Assembly: GCA_010015745.1 (NCBI GenBank)
Contig: ML978259.1
Span: 1-64,000, forward strand
DNA from: Setomelanomma holmii
Taxonomy: Eukaryota; Ascomycota; Dothideomycetes; Pleosporales; Phaeosphaeriaceae
Length of the DNA stretch: 64,000 bases
Direction of reading: 5' to 3'
The notes under the pieces were generated by a model. That model was not told the origin of the DNA. It ran no database searches and saw only the letters and a list, made by a program, of their open reading frames with translations. The position numbers and the translations under genes are program-made. The first letter of the stretch is position 1. Each line of letters starts with the position of its first letter. Positions 45,201 through 55,976 of this stretch are shown piece after piece.

Positions 45201-46217
45201 AGGAACCGGTTACCTTGCCAAAAAGCAAGCGAATACTGCAAGTTAAGTATGCCCATCATACCAGCAATCATCATCGACAGCCAGAATTTTGCCTTAAAGT
45301 CGAATTTTGCAGCCTTGGTCAGAAGAGTCTTGTACTTCTGCTCAAGTCGCTTTTGAGTTCCGTAAGCAGCTACGTTGCGTGCAGAAGCCAAGACTTCTTC
45401 TGCCAATGATGCGGCGGTGGCGTACTCGTTGATCGAAATGACTTGGTTCTTCTTCATCAGGGTGCCATTGACTCCCATCATGAGGATCAAAGCTACCGTA
45501 GCTGAAAGCATGATCAGAGAGAGCTTCCATGACCGGATGAAGCCGATAATGATGGCGGACACGAATCCAGAGACTCCGGTAACAAAGAGGCCAATCTTCT
45601 GCCCGATGCCATCCTGGACTAAGTTCATGTCGGAGCTGATGCGCGTGGTGACCTCGCCCGAACCGAGGAAGTCAAAGAATGCAATGTTTTGCCTGAAAAT
45701 GGCGCGAAGGTACAGTTCCCGGATCTGCTGAGTGATCCGTTCTCCAGTGTACGAGAATCCAACAATGCTGATCCATGATGTTAAAAAAGATGCAATGCCT
45801 ATTTGTGGTTAGCCGTCGCCCGCAAGCAGTATCTCATGTCTTACCTAGGTATACAAAGTATAATGTAAAAGTATTAATCTGATGGTGAAACTGCGCAGCT
45901 GCAACAGCATCGACCGAGAATCCTGTAAAGCTTCCCGCAAAATTGCCGTAAACGAGTGTCATAAGGGGCATAACAGCGCCAGCCGCGATGGACGCAGCAA
46001 GCGCGATCACCATAATGATGATCTCATTTCTGCTCGCATATCGAAAAAGCGCAAAGTACCCAACCGTCAACTTCGGCGCATTCACTTGTCTTTCGATGAT
46101 TTCTTTCTCTTGCTTGGTCAAGCCAGCCATCGGCGGCTTGACCTCTTCAGATGGCGACCTAGCATGTTTCTCGTCGATCGCCACACTCGAAGATGGCGCA
46201 GGAGATCGTGTTGGCAT
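42275..46217 (-). CDS. full-size ABCB (MDR-type) ABC transporter
   Basis: Three exons (46217-45845, 45798-42692, 42643-42275; introns 46 and 48 nt) encode about 1282 residues in the order TMD1-NBD1-TMD2-NBD2. This is the layout of P-glycoprotein-like exporters such as Pmd1. NBD1 has GASGSGKSTV, LSGGQKQRIAIARA and ILLLDEATAALD. NBD2 has GASGSGKSTV, LSGGQRQRIAIARA and ILLLDEATSALD, followed by IAHRLST. Both ATP sites look competent. TMD1 has the usual IGQKIGLFVTG and RISSDMN segments. The second intron is a multiple of three and contains no stop; it is called because removing it joins YEFI to MSLPDAFNTLVGAKG as in the family. The N-terminal 50 residues are polar and Ser/Pro-rich. Likely a plasma-membrane drug, peptide or lipid exporter; the substrate is unknown. 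Confidence 0.96.
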
Positions 46218-47967
46218 TGTTGAACGGCGCGCTTGGGTTCAGCGCATGTCTTGCCTGATGTCCTCGCGCAAAGTCGTCGATGTCAAAGTCCCTTCAGGAG
46301 GATGTCGGAGGGTAGGAAACACGAGTCTGCAATCTTTTGGAGATTCGCACCTCTGCGCCACCAGCCAGGGAAGATGGCCCAGAATGTCAGGGATCCCGTC
46401 GGCTCGATTTGAGTCCGTCGATACAAGCGAGGCCAGGTGAGGCGTTCGCTAAGCTGAAGACGGCAAGTTAAACAATCAAGCTTCCAGAAGTCGCCAAGGC
46501 GGGTGGGTTGTCGCGTTTCGTCCGTTTACTGAACACGCAGATACAGTGGCGTGTGCTAGAATAGCTTGAGTTGAAATCGCGAAATATATTTGTCGATGTT
46601 GATGAGCGCCCTTCGTATAATGAATGGTGCCCTTCGCAAAACAGCCGCCCTCAAAGTCGTATATTGAGTCAAAACAGAATGCAGATCCAACCAGTGCAAA
46701 CAAATGCGAGATGGAAATGGTAGGTGAAATGTGAACCCTGATCCTGATCGACCGTACGTAGTAACGTCAGAGCTTGAGACCTCTACACCACGGCGGACGA
46801 TGGACTTATCAACAAAGAGACGCGACGAGGTTTTGCGTCTGCCTAAAGCCACCCTCCGACAAGTCGGAGTCGGCGCGTCTCTGTCCATAGCTGCTTTTGG
46901 TGCGAATACGAGAATGCGAGTGCGAGGCTGTTATGCAGTTCTACATTTGCTGCCTGAGGGCGGTCGGAGGGTAGACGGCTACATCGGAGGATCGGATACA
47001 AACAGCTTCCGACTAGCATTCCGATCCTTTTACGAGGTGCAGAACGAACGGACGCCCTTCCGCCAAGCATCCTTTTCACTAAATATTATGCGGAGCTCGA
47101 TTGGGTAATTCTTCGCAAAATATGATGCGTTCATCTGCGATGCGGTCAGCTTGCGCGGCATGGATCTGTCGAAAGGCGCCAGGCAGCAGGATTACACGCT
47201 ACTGAGCGGTAGAAGCTGAAGCTTGATACGAGGTTCGAAGAGCTTGAACGCGAACGTGCAATGCTTGATAGAAATCGACCTGAGTTTGATAGGCCGCGCT
47301 GCGCGAGCGATGCTCATACCTGGATCGGAGAATTACGCGAGCAGCGATGTGCTCAGTCGTGATGGGCAGCGCCTGCCAACGAGATACACGAGAGCAACGC
47401 CCATTAAGAGAAAATCGAACATAGCAACATCTTTGCGAGCTCATGGAGAGAGATAGTTGAGTGAAGGTGAGGGCCTTGGGCTGGCAGGTAAGTACACCAG
47501 CTTTGTGGAAACGCTACACAGCAGAATCTACCAACCTTGGAGGTCTCTCAGTAATCCGCTCGCCCTGAAACCAGAAATCATGAATCTCCCTTAGGCTTCC
47601 TGAGCTCTTCCTAAAATGCATCATCTTTGCAAGTCGGTCATGACAGAAAGCGCGACCCTACAGTACTTCCAGAAGGTTAGTTTCAAGGTTATAGCATTGC
47701 AGTGAGACTTTGTGCAACGCATTTACCGTTGTCGAGAGATCACATCCGCACAACCCGGTCAGAGGAGGTCGAGGCTCGAGAGTCTCTCGTGAAAGGACTC
47801 TCTTGCCGCCTCACTGAACTTTCTTTCTCTAAGATCAGGAGCGAGTCGCCTATTAGTTTCTAATATGGAGTTTGGTTGCGAGGCTGCGAACAAGAGTCGT
47901 AGGATCAATGCTGCTGGTGAGTAATAATAGACTGCACGTCAATACACCTGACAGTCATACCAACACC
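46218..47967. other. intergenic region
   Basis: About 1.7 kb upstream of the ABC transporter and downstream of the C69 peptidase gene. A plus-strand frame at 46731-47108 (125 residues) has no family features or clean start context. I see no repeat, RNA gene or mobile element. Confidence 0.45.
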
Positions 47968-49533
47968 TCACGGCTGCCTTCTAAATTTCCTCACCGCCAT
48001 CCTTCGCTGCTCAGCCGGCCGATCAGGATCCCACCCCACAAGACAATTCACCGTCTCCGCCCCAAGACCCGGATCGTTGATCCTGTCATCCCTCGGCATC
48101 CTAAATCGTCCCAACAACTTGACATACGCATCCAACGAGTCCACCATGGTCTTGCCCAGCGCCAGCGCCTTCTCCGCTCTCGTATGTGCATAGAACGTCA
48201 ACAAATCTAAAACTGTCTCGCGCTGTCCGTTCTCAATGAGAGTTTTGGCACTCGACTCGACCCAGGCTATATCGGTAAAGGAGTCGTTTTCAAAGCCGTG
48301 AAGCATGTCTTGCACTATAGGCAGGAAAGTCTCCGGATCAGAGCAAGTGTAGTACAACACTTGCTTGAAGATACGACCAGCAAAGTGCGTCGCTTCTTGG
48401 AACTGATAATCCGGGTCCAGAAACGTCGATGCCGCATCCTTGGTCAAATACCGATGTTGCGCGTACTCCGGCGGTACGCTCTTGACACCCAGCCACCATA
48501 GGTTGAACGGCGCTGTCACCGAACCCGTCGGCGCGACCCATATACGAATCAGATCTGGGTCCATGTCCGGGTACAAGGATATGACTTGCCCATACCCCGC
48601 CTCGTCGTCTGCAATTCTGAAGTCCCGCACGCGCTCAATCATACCCTTCTCCGTCACCGGGACCATCGCGCGCGTCGCCTTTTCCAGGTCAGCTTGCGAC
48701 ATGTACTTGAACCCCCCATTCCTCGCTGTATAATTCTCGCCCTGTGCGCCATACGCTTTGAAAATGTTGAATGGTTCAGTGTCATTTGGATTCCACCATC
48801 CTTGCTTGACCGCGAAAGACACGATATTCGGACTCCCTGCATAATCCTCACTATCCGCGAAATCAATAGGAAACGTCTCAATATACCCCGGGTACAACAC
48901 GCGTATATCATCCGGACCAAAACGTTCGGCAGCCCAGAGCCCTTGGCCACCGGACATTTCCCACACGACCCATCCCTCGTGCGCGTCGGCGATTAAATGC
49001 GAATTCCCGCCGTAGTCCGCGTATCCGTATTGCGCTATCATTTGCCCGATGAGTTCAACGCCTTCGCGAGCTGTCCTTGTTCGTTGCAGGACTACGCGCG
49101 CCAAGTCAGAGTATTGTAATCCCGTCTGTGGATTGGGCGTCATGGCGATTAATTCATCCCTATTCTGCGCCCACACATCTCGTACCGCAACGCCTCTTTC
49201 ATTCACGCCTCCATTCGTCAGCGGGGCGGGGAAGCCTTCGTAGTCGGAATATTCCATGGACAGGTAGCGGAAGGTATGTGGGGCTTGGGAGATGTTAAGT
49301 AGACGACCTGGCATCACGGCATCTTCTGTCACACCAACCGTGAGACTCGAATTGGGTGGGTGGTCAGCGGCTGGGAAGATTTGGAGCCAGTGCGAGGATA
49401 CTTCTTCGCCTGTGCCGCCGAGCATGACCGTGCCATCTTGTGTAAGTGATTTACCGACGTAGAAGGCGTAGCTTGCGAGGGAGGTTGGTATAAGGTATAG
49501 TAGGAGGGCGGGGATGTGCCATAAGGATTTCAT
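47968..49533 (-). CDS. secreted C69/U34-family dipeptidase-like protein
   Basis: A single-exon protein of 521 residues. A signal peptide (KSLWHIPALLLYLIPTSLA) is followed directly by SYAFYVGKSLTQDGTVMLGG, the N-terminal block of peptidase family C69 (dipeptidases and secernins, Ntn-hydrolase fold). The family's N-terminal nucleophile is normally Cys, exposed when the leader is removed; here Ser precedes YAFYVG and no Cys is nearby. Other family parts are present: GGVNERGVAVRDVWAQNR, NSHLIADAHEGWVVWEMSGG, RVLYPGYIETF and a Trp-rich WWLGVKSVPPEY. The ATG at 49533 starts the signal peptide; the open frame upstream has no conserved content. Possible N-glycosylation sequons (NSS, NIS, NDT, NYT) fit secretion. 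It may use Ser as nucleophile, as some Ntn enzymes do, or be inactive. Confidence 0.88.
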   Translation of the reverse strand: MKSLWHIPALLLYLIPTSLASYAFYVGKSLTQDGTVMLGGTGEEVSSHWLQIFPAADHPPNSSLTVGVTEDAVMPGRLLNISQAPHTFRYLSMEYSDYEGFPAPLTNGGVNERGVAVRDVWAQNRDELIAMTPNPQTGLQYSDLARVVLQRTRTAREGVELIGQMIAQYGYADYGGNSHLIADAHEGWVVWEMSGGQGLWAAERFGPDDIRVLYPGYIETFPIDFADSEDYAGSPNIVSFAVKQGWWNPNDTEPFNIFKAYGAQGENYTARNGGFKYMSQADLEKATRAMVPVTEKGMIERVRDFRIADDEAGYGQVISLYPDMDPDLIRIWVAPTGSVTAPFNLWWLGVKSVPPEYAQHRYLTKDAASTFLDPDYQFQEATHFAGRIFKQVLYYTCSDPETFLPIVQDMLHGFENDSFTDIAWVESSAKTLIENGQRETVLDLLTFYAHTRAEKALALGKTMVDSLDAYVKLLGRFRMPRDDRINDPGLGAETVNCLVGWDPDRPAEQRRMAVRKFRRQP

Positions 49534-50364
49534 TGCGGAGGTGTTGTAGGAGGATGTGAGCACAGAGTGCTGATTTACTTCAGAAAGTTGAGTGAGGCCG
49601 ATAATTCTTGAAAATGACGTTCGATCGACATCCAAGAGTGGGGTGTCGCGGAGGGCGGGCTTGAGGCGTCTTGGTAACTGAAGCCGACGTCTTGTATCTA
49701 CAAAGTACCAAGAATAGTGTGAGGCATAGATTATGGTGATACAAAACATCAACTTTACGCTTGTCTGCTTATTGCGGGACGTGACATGGATATTGTAATC
49801 TACGGCACGTGCACCAGGACAATTGGCGATCTGGAGGCCTACCTACAGAAGCTACGATGCAGCATGAGAGGGAGGGGAGGGGTACAGAGTATGGTTTGCA
49901 GAAGGATTGAAACTACACACAAAATGATGCATACTGGGCTTGGGTTCGACATACAATGGACGGCATTGCGATTGGTCAGCGAACCTACCCGCATCCAGGC
50001 ATGCACGATTCATGCAGGAGCGGGGTGCATCGGCTCTGACTCCTTCCTCATCTCCATTTTCACAACGTTGAACTATTGCTGCACATATGACTCCTCTTCA
50101 ATTTGGTAAAGGCTCTCACCTTCCCCATGTGGTTCCGTAGGATTGAAGAATAGCATTCTCAAGGTTGACGTTGCTGTTTGCAAGCCTGAAAGCGGGGCAG
50201 GATTTTTTAATCGAGGGCTAAGAAACTACATCATTTTTTTTCGAAAAAGGGCGGTACCAGCGTGTTGAATTGGACAAGTAATCAGCAATTAGTCTAACTA
50301 CTCGATTTTCCTCACATTTACATTCACTTTCCTGCCAAACAGCATATCAGCCAAAACGATCATC
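49534..50364. promoter_or_regulatory. divergent intergenic region, C69 peptidase / S58 peptidase
   Basis: Between the divergent starts of two peptidase genes. It includes A- and T-rich runs near 50200-50250 and a pyrimidine-rich leader just before 50365. No coding frame is supported. Confidence 0.4.
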
Positions 50365-51594
50365 ATGTCTACCCAATCGACCCTACCCATCACTCAGTCA
50401 TCCTCCTCCACTCCTCGCCAACGCATCCGCTCCCTCCTCCCCTCCCTCTACCTAGGCCGCTACGCACCCGGCCCCAAAAACAGCCTCACAGACGTCCCCG
50501 GCGTCCTCGTTTCCACAACCTCAACTCACTCTTCCCCAGCATATCCCAACGCCTTGCCGCAATCCATCAACACTGGCCTAACCACCATCCTGCCCCGCAA
50601 AGACTGGTTCACATCCGGGTGCTTTGCGGGGATATTCCGGTTCAACGGATCCGGCGAGTTGACGGGATCGCACTGGATCGAAGAAACGGGCCTATTACAC
50701 AGCCCGATATGCATCACCGGATCGTTCGGGGTTGGGAACGCGTACAATGGGATCTATCAGCATGCGATACGCGACCATTCGGATTCCCAGGGAAAGGCGG
50801 ATTGGTTCTTGTTGCCGGTTGTGGGCGAGACGTTCGATGGGTTTTTGCACGATGTTACCAGGTTCGCCGTCACGCCGCAGCATGTGGTAGATGGAATCGA
50901 TGCTGCATCTGATGCGCCTGTGCCCGAGGGTAACAAGGGTGGTGGAACGGGTATGATATGCCATTTCTTCAAGGGCGGTACGGGATCGAGTTCTAGGGTC
51001 ATACCAAGTGCAACGGAAGGGAAGACCTACACAGTCGGTGCGTTGATACAGGCGAATTATGGCAAGATGTGGGATTTCAAGATTGGTGGTGCGCCGATCG
51101 GGAGGTTGATATACGAAGACCAGAAAGCCAAGTTCGCTGCTGATCCCAAGAATCCGGAATTGCTTGGTCAAGCGAGCATGCTTTTCAAGGTGCAAGAAGC
51201 CAAGGATAAGAAAGATGGCAGTATCATCGTCGTCATAGCCACGGATGCTCCTCTGCATCCGACACAGCTGCGGCGTCTGGCGAAGAGAGCGACTGTGGGC
51301 CTGGCGAGGGTAGGTGGGTATGGTACCAATCCCTCTGGCGATATCTTCCTTGCCTTTTCGACTGGAAATTCGCTGGTGGTGCCAGAAGAGGAAGATCCAT
51401 TCAAGCCGATTACGACTACGGTGGAGGTGGTACATGACCATACCATCAATGCGCTGTTCGAGGCGAGTGCGGATTGTGTCGAAGAGGCAATATACAACGC
51501 AGTGTGTATGGCAGAGACGATGGAGGGCAATGGAAATAAGATTGAGGCGCTCAATTTGGACGAAACCAAGAGCCTCATGGAGAAGTATTTGTAA
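50365..51594 (+). CDS. DmpA/S58-family aminopeptidase
   Basis: A 409-residue, single-exon protein matching peptidase family S58 (DmpA, BapA), enzymes with an Ntn-like fold that cleave themselves and remove N-terminal D-amino or beta-amino acids from peptides. The family opening (LYLGRYAPGPKNSLTDVPGV) is complete. The autocleavage/nucleophile region is visible in GNKGGGTGMICHFFKGGTGSSSRVI, where the catalytic Ser is expected in the GSSSR part. Other blocks are GSHWIEETGLL, ICITGSFGVGNAYNG, VGALIQANYG and IATDAPLHPTQLRRLAKRA, with AEALYNA-like EEAIYNAVCMAETMEG near the end. There is no signal peptide, so it is probably cytosolic. It converges on the PRKRIP1-like gene (142 nt apart). The long opposite-strand frame is a shadow. 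Confidence 0.92.
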   Translation: MSTQSTLPITQSSSSTPRQRIRSLLPSLYLGRYAPGPKNSLTDVPGVLVSTTSTHSSPAYPNALPQSINTGLTTILPRKDWFTSGCFAGIFRFNGSGELTGSHWIEETGLLHSPICITGSFGVGNAYNGIYQHAIRDHSDSQGKADWFLLPVVGETFDGFLHDVTRFAVTPQHVVDGIDAASDAPVPEGNKGGGTGMICHFFKGGTGSSSRVIPSATEGKTYTVGALIQANYGKMWDFKIGGAPIGRLIYEDQKAKFAADPKNPELLGQASMLFKVQEAKDKKDGSIIVVIATDAPLHPTQLRRLAKRATVGLARVGGYGTNPSGDIFLAFSTGNSLVVPEEEDPFKPITTTVEVVHDHTINALFEASADCVEEAIYNAVCMAETMEGNGNKIEALNLDETKSLMEKYL

Positions 51595-51736
51595 GGCCTC
51601 TGTAAGCCGTAGCCGTATCGCATCATCAAACGCAAGTGGAGTAAACAAGGACGCAGAGTGTGTATCCCAATAGACAGCCGTTGACTGTGTCCTATCTCGT
51701 TTCAATCTTCGTCTGAAGGGTCTGATGGCGGTTGTC

Positions 51737-52351
51737 TCAGTCGTCATCCTCAATGACCAAGCCAATCTCCTCGACATTCTTGACTTCGCCTCCCTGGTTC
51801 TGTGCATCCTCAGTCTTGTCGGCCTTGGGTCCGCTAGTGTTGGGTTTCAGCTTCTTCTTGCCATTTTCGGCGGCTGCACTGGGCGTTCCTTCCCTCTCAC
51901 TGCCAGTGTCCTTCTTGCCTTGTTTCGCTCGCTCCTTCCGTAGTCGAGCCTTCTCTCTCTTCAAGCGATTTTTCTCAGTCTTTTCGCGGTCTTTCTTTTC
52001 TAAATCCTCCCTTCGTTCTCGAGCAGCTTTCTCCTCTTGCTCCTGCTTTACCTCCTCGTCCATCAGGCGCAGACGCTCATATTCGCGCCGTCGACTCGCT
52101 TTATAGACGTGAAACTCTCCTGAGCCAGCGCCAGCACTTGATCCCTGGACGTTGGCGACGATTTCTGGGGGCGCAGCGAGCGGCTTACCAACGGCAGATG
52201 TGGGGATGGCGATGTCGCGATCAGGCTTCGCGAAGAGAGCCTCGACTGATGAAGCATAGGCATCTCGAGGTGTGAGGGCGCGCTTCTTAGTAGGCCGCTT
52301 CGACCGCGGGTCGGCGGATGTGGGTATTGATTCTGGGATGGGTTCTGACAT
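51737..52351 (-). CDS. PRKRIP1-like spliceosomal protein (DUF1168)
   Basis: A 204-residue, single-exon protein. The diagnostic block is VANVQGSSAGAGSGEFHVYKASRRREYERL, the core of the DUF1168/PRKRIP1 family. In human spliceosome structures PRKRIP1 is a long helix bridging U2 and U6 parts of late complexes. Downstream a highly charged Lys/Glu/Arg helix of about 60 residues (KQEQEEKAARERREDLEKK) fits that single-helix architecture. The N-terminus has RPTKKRALTPRDAYASSVEALFAKPDRD, also shared by fungal members. The acidic end (VIEDDD) is typical. It is divergent from the histidine phosphatase gene with 437 nt between starts. Family assignment is firm; the role in this fungus follows from the family. 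Confidence 0.88.
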   Translation of the reverse strand: MSEPIPESIPTSADPRSKRPTKKRALTPRDAYASSVEALFAKPDRDIAIPTSAVGKPLAAPPEIVANVQGSSAGAGSGEFHVYKASRRREYERLRLMDEEVKQEQEEKAARERREDLEKKDREKTEKNRLKREKARLRKERAKQGKKDTGSEREGTPSAAAENGKKKLKPNTSGPKADKTEDAQNQGGEVKNVEEIGLVIEDDD

Positions 52352-52788
52352 TGTTGCTGTGGTGGGAGATGATGCGACTCGTGCGCGCGGTAGCCTGGTC
52401 GGCCGAATGTGATGGGGCTTGGGTGCCTTACTCAGCTTTTTAGCTATGGCAACGTGATGTGACGCGAGAAAGCGTTTGTGATCTCGTGATGAACCAGATC
52501 AGAGTGGAAGGTGAGAGATGTGGTGACCAAGCGGCGTGAAGGATGACGCGAGCGTGGGCCAGGAACTTTTGCGGGCGCGACGCGGAAGAGTGGGGCAAAC
52601 AAACCACCTGCAGGTGCGCCAGCGAGGTCGCCGCCACACCTCAGCTGGAATATGAAACACGCCCACTCGCACCTTCCTGGTTGCTGAATTTCGTTTGTTT
52701 CTTTTGCTCTTAACCTGCGTCTATAGCTCAAGATACCCTCATAGAAACCATTTATTCCCCAATCCTATCGCAAGCTTCAAGATTCAAG
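52352..52788. promoter_or_regulatory. divergent promoter region, PRKRIP1-like / phosphatase
   Basis: The 437 nt between two divergent starts hold both promoters. No TATA box or repeat stands out. Confidence 0.4.
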
Positions 52789-54514
52789 ATGGGGAAGCCC
52801 CGCGTATGTTTGTATGCCCACTGTGATGCGTCACAGCTAACAAGAAGTGCAGATGATCATACTGATCCGCCATGCGCAGTCAGAAGGAAACAAGAATCGC
52901 GACATTCACCAGTTTATACCAGATCATCGTGTCAAACTCACGCCTCATGGCGTCACCCAGGCCGAAGAAGCAGGGCGACAGCTGCGCTCCCTGCTGAAGC
53001 CTGACGACACGATCCAATTCTTCACCTCGCCGTACCGCCGAACACGCGAGACCACCGAGGGCATCCTTCGCACGCTGACCTCGGACGACCCTACACCCTC
53101 ACCCTTTCCACGCAACAAGATCCAGGTCTTTGAAGAGCCGCGGTTAAGGGAGCAGGATTTTGGCAACTTCCAGCCGTGCTCGGCTGAGATGGAGCGCATG
53201 TGGCAGGAGCGAGCTGACTACGGTCACTTCTTCTACCGCATACCAGACGGCGAGAGTGCAGCAGATGCATACGACCGCGTTAGTGGCTTCAATGAGAGCT
53301 TGTGGAGACAATTTGGCGACGAGGACTTTCCAAGCGTCTGCGTCTTGGTCACGCACGGTCTGATGACGAGAGTGTTCCTCATGAAGTGGTGAGTCCTTTG
53401 CAGATCCCTTTCCATTTGGAGATGCAAGACTAATACCTGTAGGTACCACTGGTCGGTGGAGTACTTCGAGGACCTTCGCAACGTCAATCACTGCGAGTTT
53501 ATGATCATGAAGCAGAACGAGAACAACGGCAAATACATATTACAAAACGAGCTTCGAACATGGTCAGAGCTGAAGCGACGAGCCGCTGCGAATGGAGCAT
53601 CTGGGACGTCCACCTCGAGCAGGCCCACACCAGTCAGCGCAGGGCAATTGAACTCTTCACCAACCATACCCGTACAACGTTGGGGAGGCTGTGTGAACGG
53701 TTGTAATCACGACAGACAGAATTGGCCGAAGCGACCCATGCGTAAGAACACTCTGGATTACCTTGGAGGACAAAAAGACCAGCTGCCTCCTCCCGCCAAG
53801 CCTCTAGAATCTGTTCAAAGTGAGCAGGAGGATCATCCTGTGGCAGCTCAGGATGGGCCACCTGTCATAGAGGAGCCCTCGCCGGCCAAGCTGTCAAGAA
53901 AGCAGAGCACCAAAGCTGTCCACAATCTCGAGCTGCCGCCCACGCCAGCTTCTCCAAACGATGCTTCGAACGATGCATCGAGCAGCGAAGTCGAAGAGGC
54001 GGCTGCTTCCGTACCACGTCACCATCACAACACAGTTCCAAGGACTGCTGCCATCGCACGTCACTTACACCCTCCTCAACGAACACCTGGAGAAGGATTC
54101 TCTGACGATTCCGACTACTTCCCTGGCATGCAGCATCTCCATAACCACAGGTCGAAGCTACGCGCATCTTCTAAGCAGCGACAGCAATCGAAAGACCGGA
54201 AATTGGCAAGACGGCAGACAGAGCAGAGCTGGAAAGAAGAGAGTGGTATGGGAACAGGAGCAAAGACCGACCGATTGGGTGACGCCGATGCTACGAGTGA
54301 CGATGCAAGACAAGCGAGGCAGGCAACAGACGGCAAGGAGGCTATGAAAGGCCCCATACTGAAGGAAGCGCTCAAAGGTGACATGATGGTGGAACACAGC
54401 GAAGAGGAGCGAGAACGAAGCGATGCTGAAGTCGACCTCGAGAACCACATTGACAAAGCAGGGGTCGAAAAGATGAAGAAAGCAGAGGTGCAGGGGCTCA
54501 GTGATGTGTACTGA
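52789..54514 (+). CDS. histidine phosphatase (Det1-like phosphoglycerate mutase family)
   Basis: Three exons (52789-52803, 52853-53388, 53443-54514; introns 49 and 54 nt) give 540 residues. The first exon holds only five codons (MGKPR), and splicing brings MIILIRHAQSEGN directly after it, placing the catalytic RHxxS/E motif at the N-terminus as the family requires. The second catalytic His is in VLVTHGLMTRVFLMKW. Other blocks are FFTSPYRRTRETTEGI and EPRLREQDFGNFQ. The first ~230 residues match fungal acid-phosphatase-like members such as yeast Det1. The remaining ~300 residues are disordered and charged, with many Ser, His and Lys, and include a DSDYFPGMQHLHNHRSKLR patch. The N-terminal micro-exon is supported by frame and splice signals. 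Substrate is not known. Confidence 0.9.
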
Positions 54515-55976
54515 TTGCTTGTCCGGTGTACCAGGAAGGTGAGCAGGAATTCAGCGATCGAAGTCTGACAGAGATTCTGATTCTTCAACAATCCTTCAAC
54601 ATCTTTTTCGCATCATCTCGCGCCATTATGTCACCACCTACTTTTCCCGACCCTTGCCTTCCACCAATCTACACCAAAATGATCGGCGCTGAATGATGCT
54701 TTTGTGGAGCCGGCAAAAGTTGCGGAGATTAAATGCGCTACCGTGGCCAATTGCCAGACGGCTGCACGGCAAAGGTTGCGGCAAATAGTCACCAAACAAT
54801 CAACCTGCGAACCTTATTGCAACGACATAACAATCTATCCTTGACGGTACCTGCTTCAGCATCCGCTTTCGGGATCCAGAAACATGTTGAGGTTACACAG
54901 CTGTCAGTTCGAAAGGATGAAGCGGGTGACTGTGGGTATGCGCATCGCACGTGTGACGACACACTCTCTACTGACAGAAGATGCTCCCGTCAATGCAACT
55001 GACCCAATTGCCTACCACGGATTCTGGTCAGTGGTCACAGCTATCACGGTTTGTCATCGCATCATACCGTCAAATCTACAACTTTCACTACTAATACCCC
55101 CGCGCTACTCCGTCTTCTTTCTTCCTTTCTGAGGGACTTTCTCGCAACATGACAACATGTGAAATTTCCTGCCTTCGAATCTGTATTCGGATCGTCCGGA
55201 CAATGTTTCAAGTTCTCGATGATCGGCATAAAGTAAGGCTAAAGTGATACGCCAGGGTTCACTTCGGGAACATGCTAGCGAGCTTCGTTGTTTCAATCCA
55301 AGCATATTGTTTCAAGAAGGCCATATCAAAGCTGGCCACTCTGGTCAATGACTGAGGCCCCCGCTCTTCAACTGGTTAGCATACACTCTAGATCCTTGGC
55401 AGACATGACGTTCGGATGGCCAGGCAATAGAGATCACTCATTCCCCTTATTCGTCGTAGGATATGAAGCATTTCGGTAGGCTCTCGCTTCCTTACTTCAG
55501 CATGCATCATGCAAGGAACAAGTTTGACGATGCGGAGAATCCGGTCACTCTCGTCCATACAGCATGCGCATACATTGCACGACCATGACATAAAATTGCC
55601 GAATAATGTCGCACTTTGTTTACATACGGCTATTGCCCGCGATCGACTAATCGGAGCGATTGCGATCCATCTACTTGTTGCCCCACGGATATGCTCAACA
55701 CTGTAATCTTGTTACAGGAGATATTGAGCCTCATCTAAACGCCTAGATTTCCAAATGCTTGTGGCACGCAGAAGAAATTGCACTTACGTCGACTGAGTTA
55801 GATTTACCACCTCATGGGGAGTTGAGAGGATGACGAGATCGAAAAGCTCAAGTATAAGAGCAGGAGAGCGGACTGCTACTATCGACATCATCGAGCCACT
55901 TCGACATCACACAACAAGCCTCAACCACACTCATTCATTCCAATCGTACTTCAATATCATCAATCACGCCACAATC
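54515..55976. other. intergenic region
   Basis: About 1.5 kb with only short overlapping frames and no family features. The end contains the promoter of the repeat-protein gene, with a TATAAG listed separately. Confidence 0.5.
55853..55858 (+). promoter_or_regulatory. TATA-like box of the repeat-protein gene
   Basis: TATAAG lies 119 nt before the ATG at 55977 and is followed by a CA-rich leader typical of strongly expressed fungal genes. Confidence 0.4.

Noticed and set aside
46731..47108. 125-residue plus-strand frame upstream of the ABC transporter
   Set aside because: No family features, no promoter signs, and several competing frames cover the same DNA.
50695..51807. 370-residue minus-strand frame over the S58 peptidase gene
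   Set aside because: It mirrors a well-matched family member on the plus strand and has no recognisable domain.
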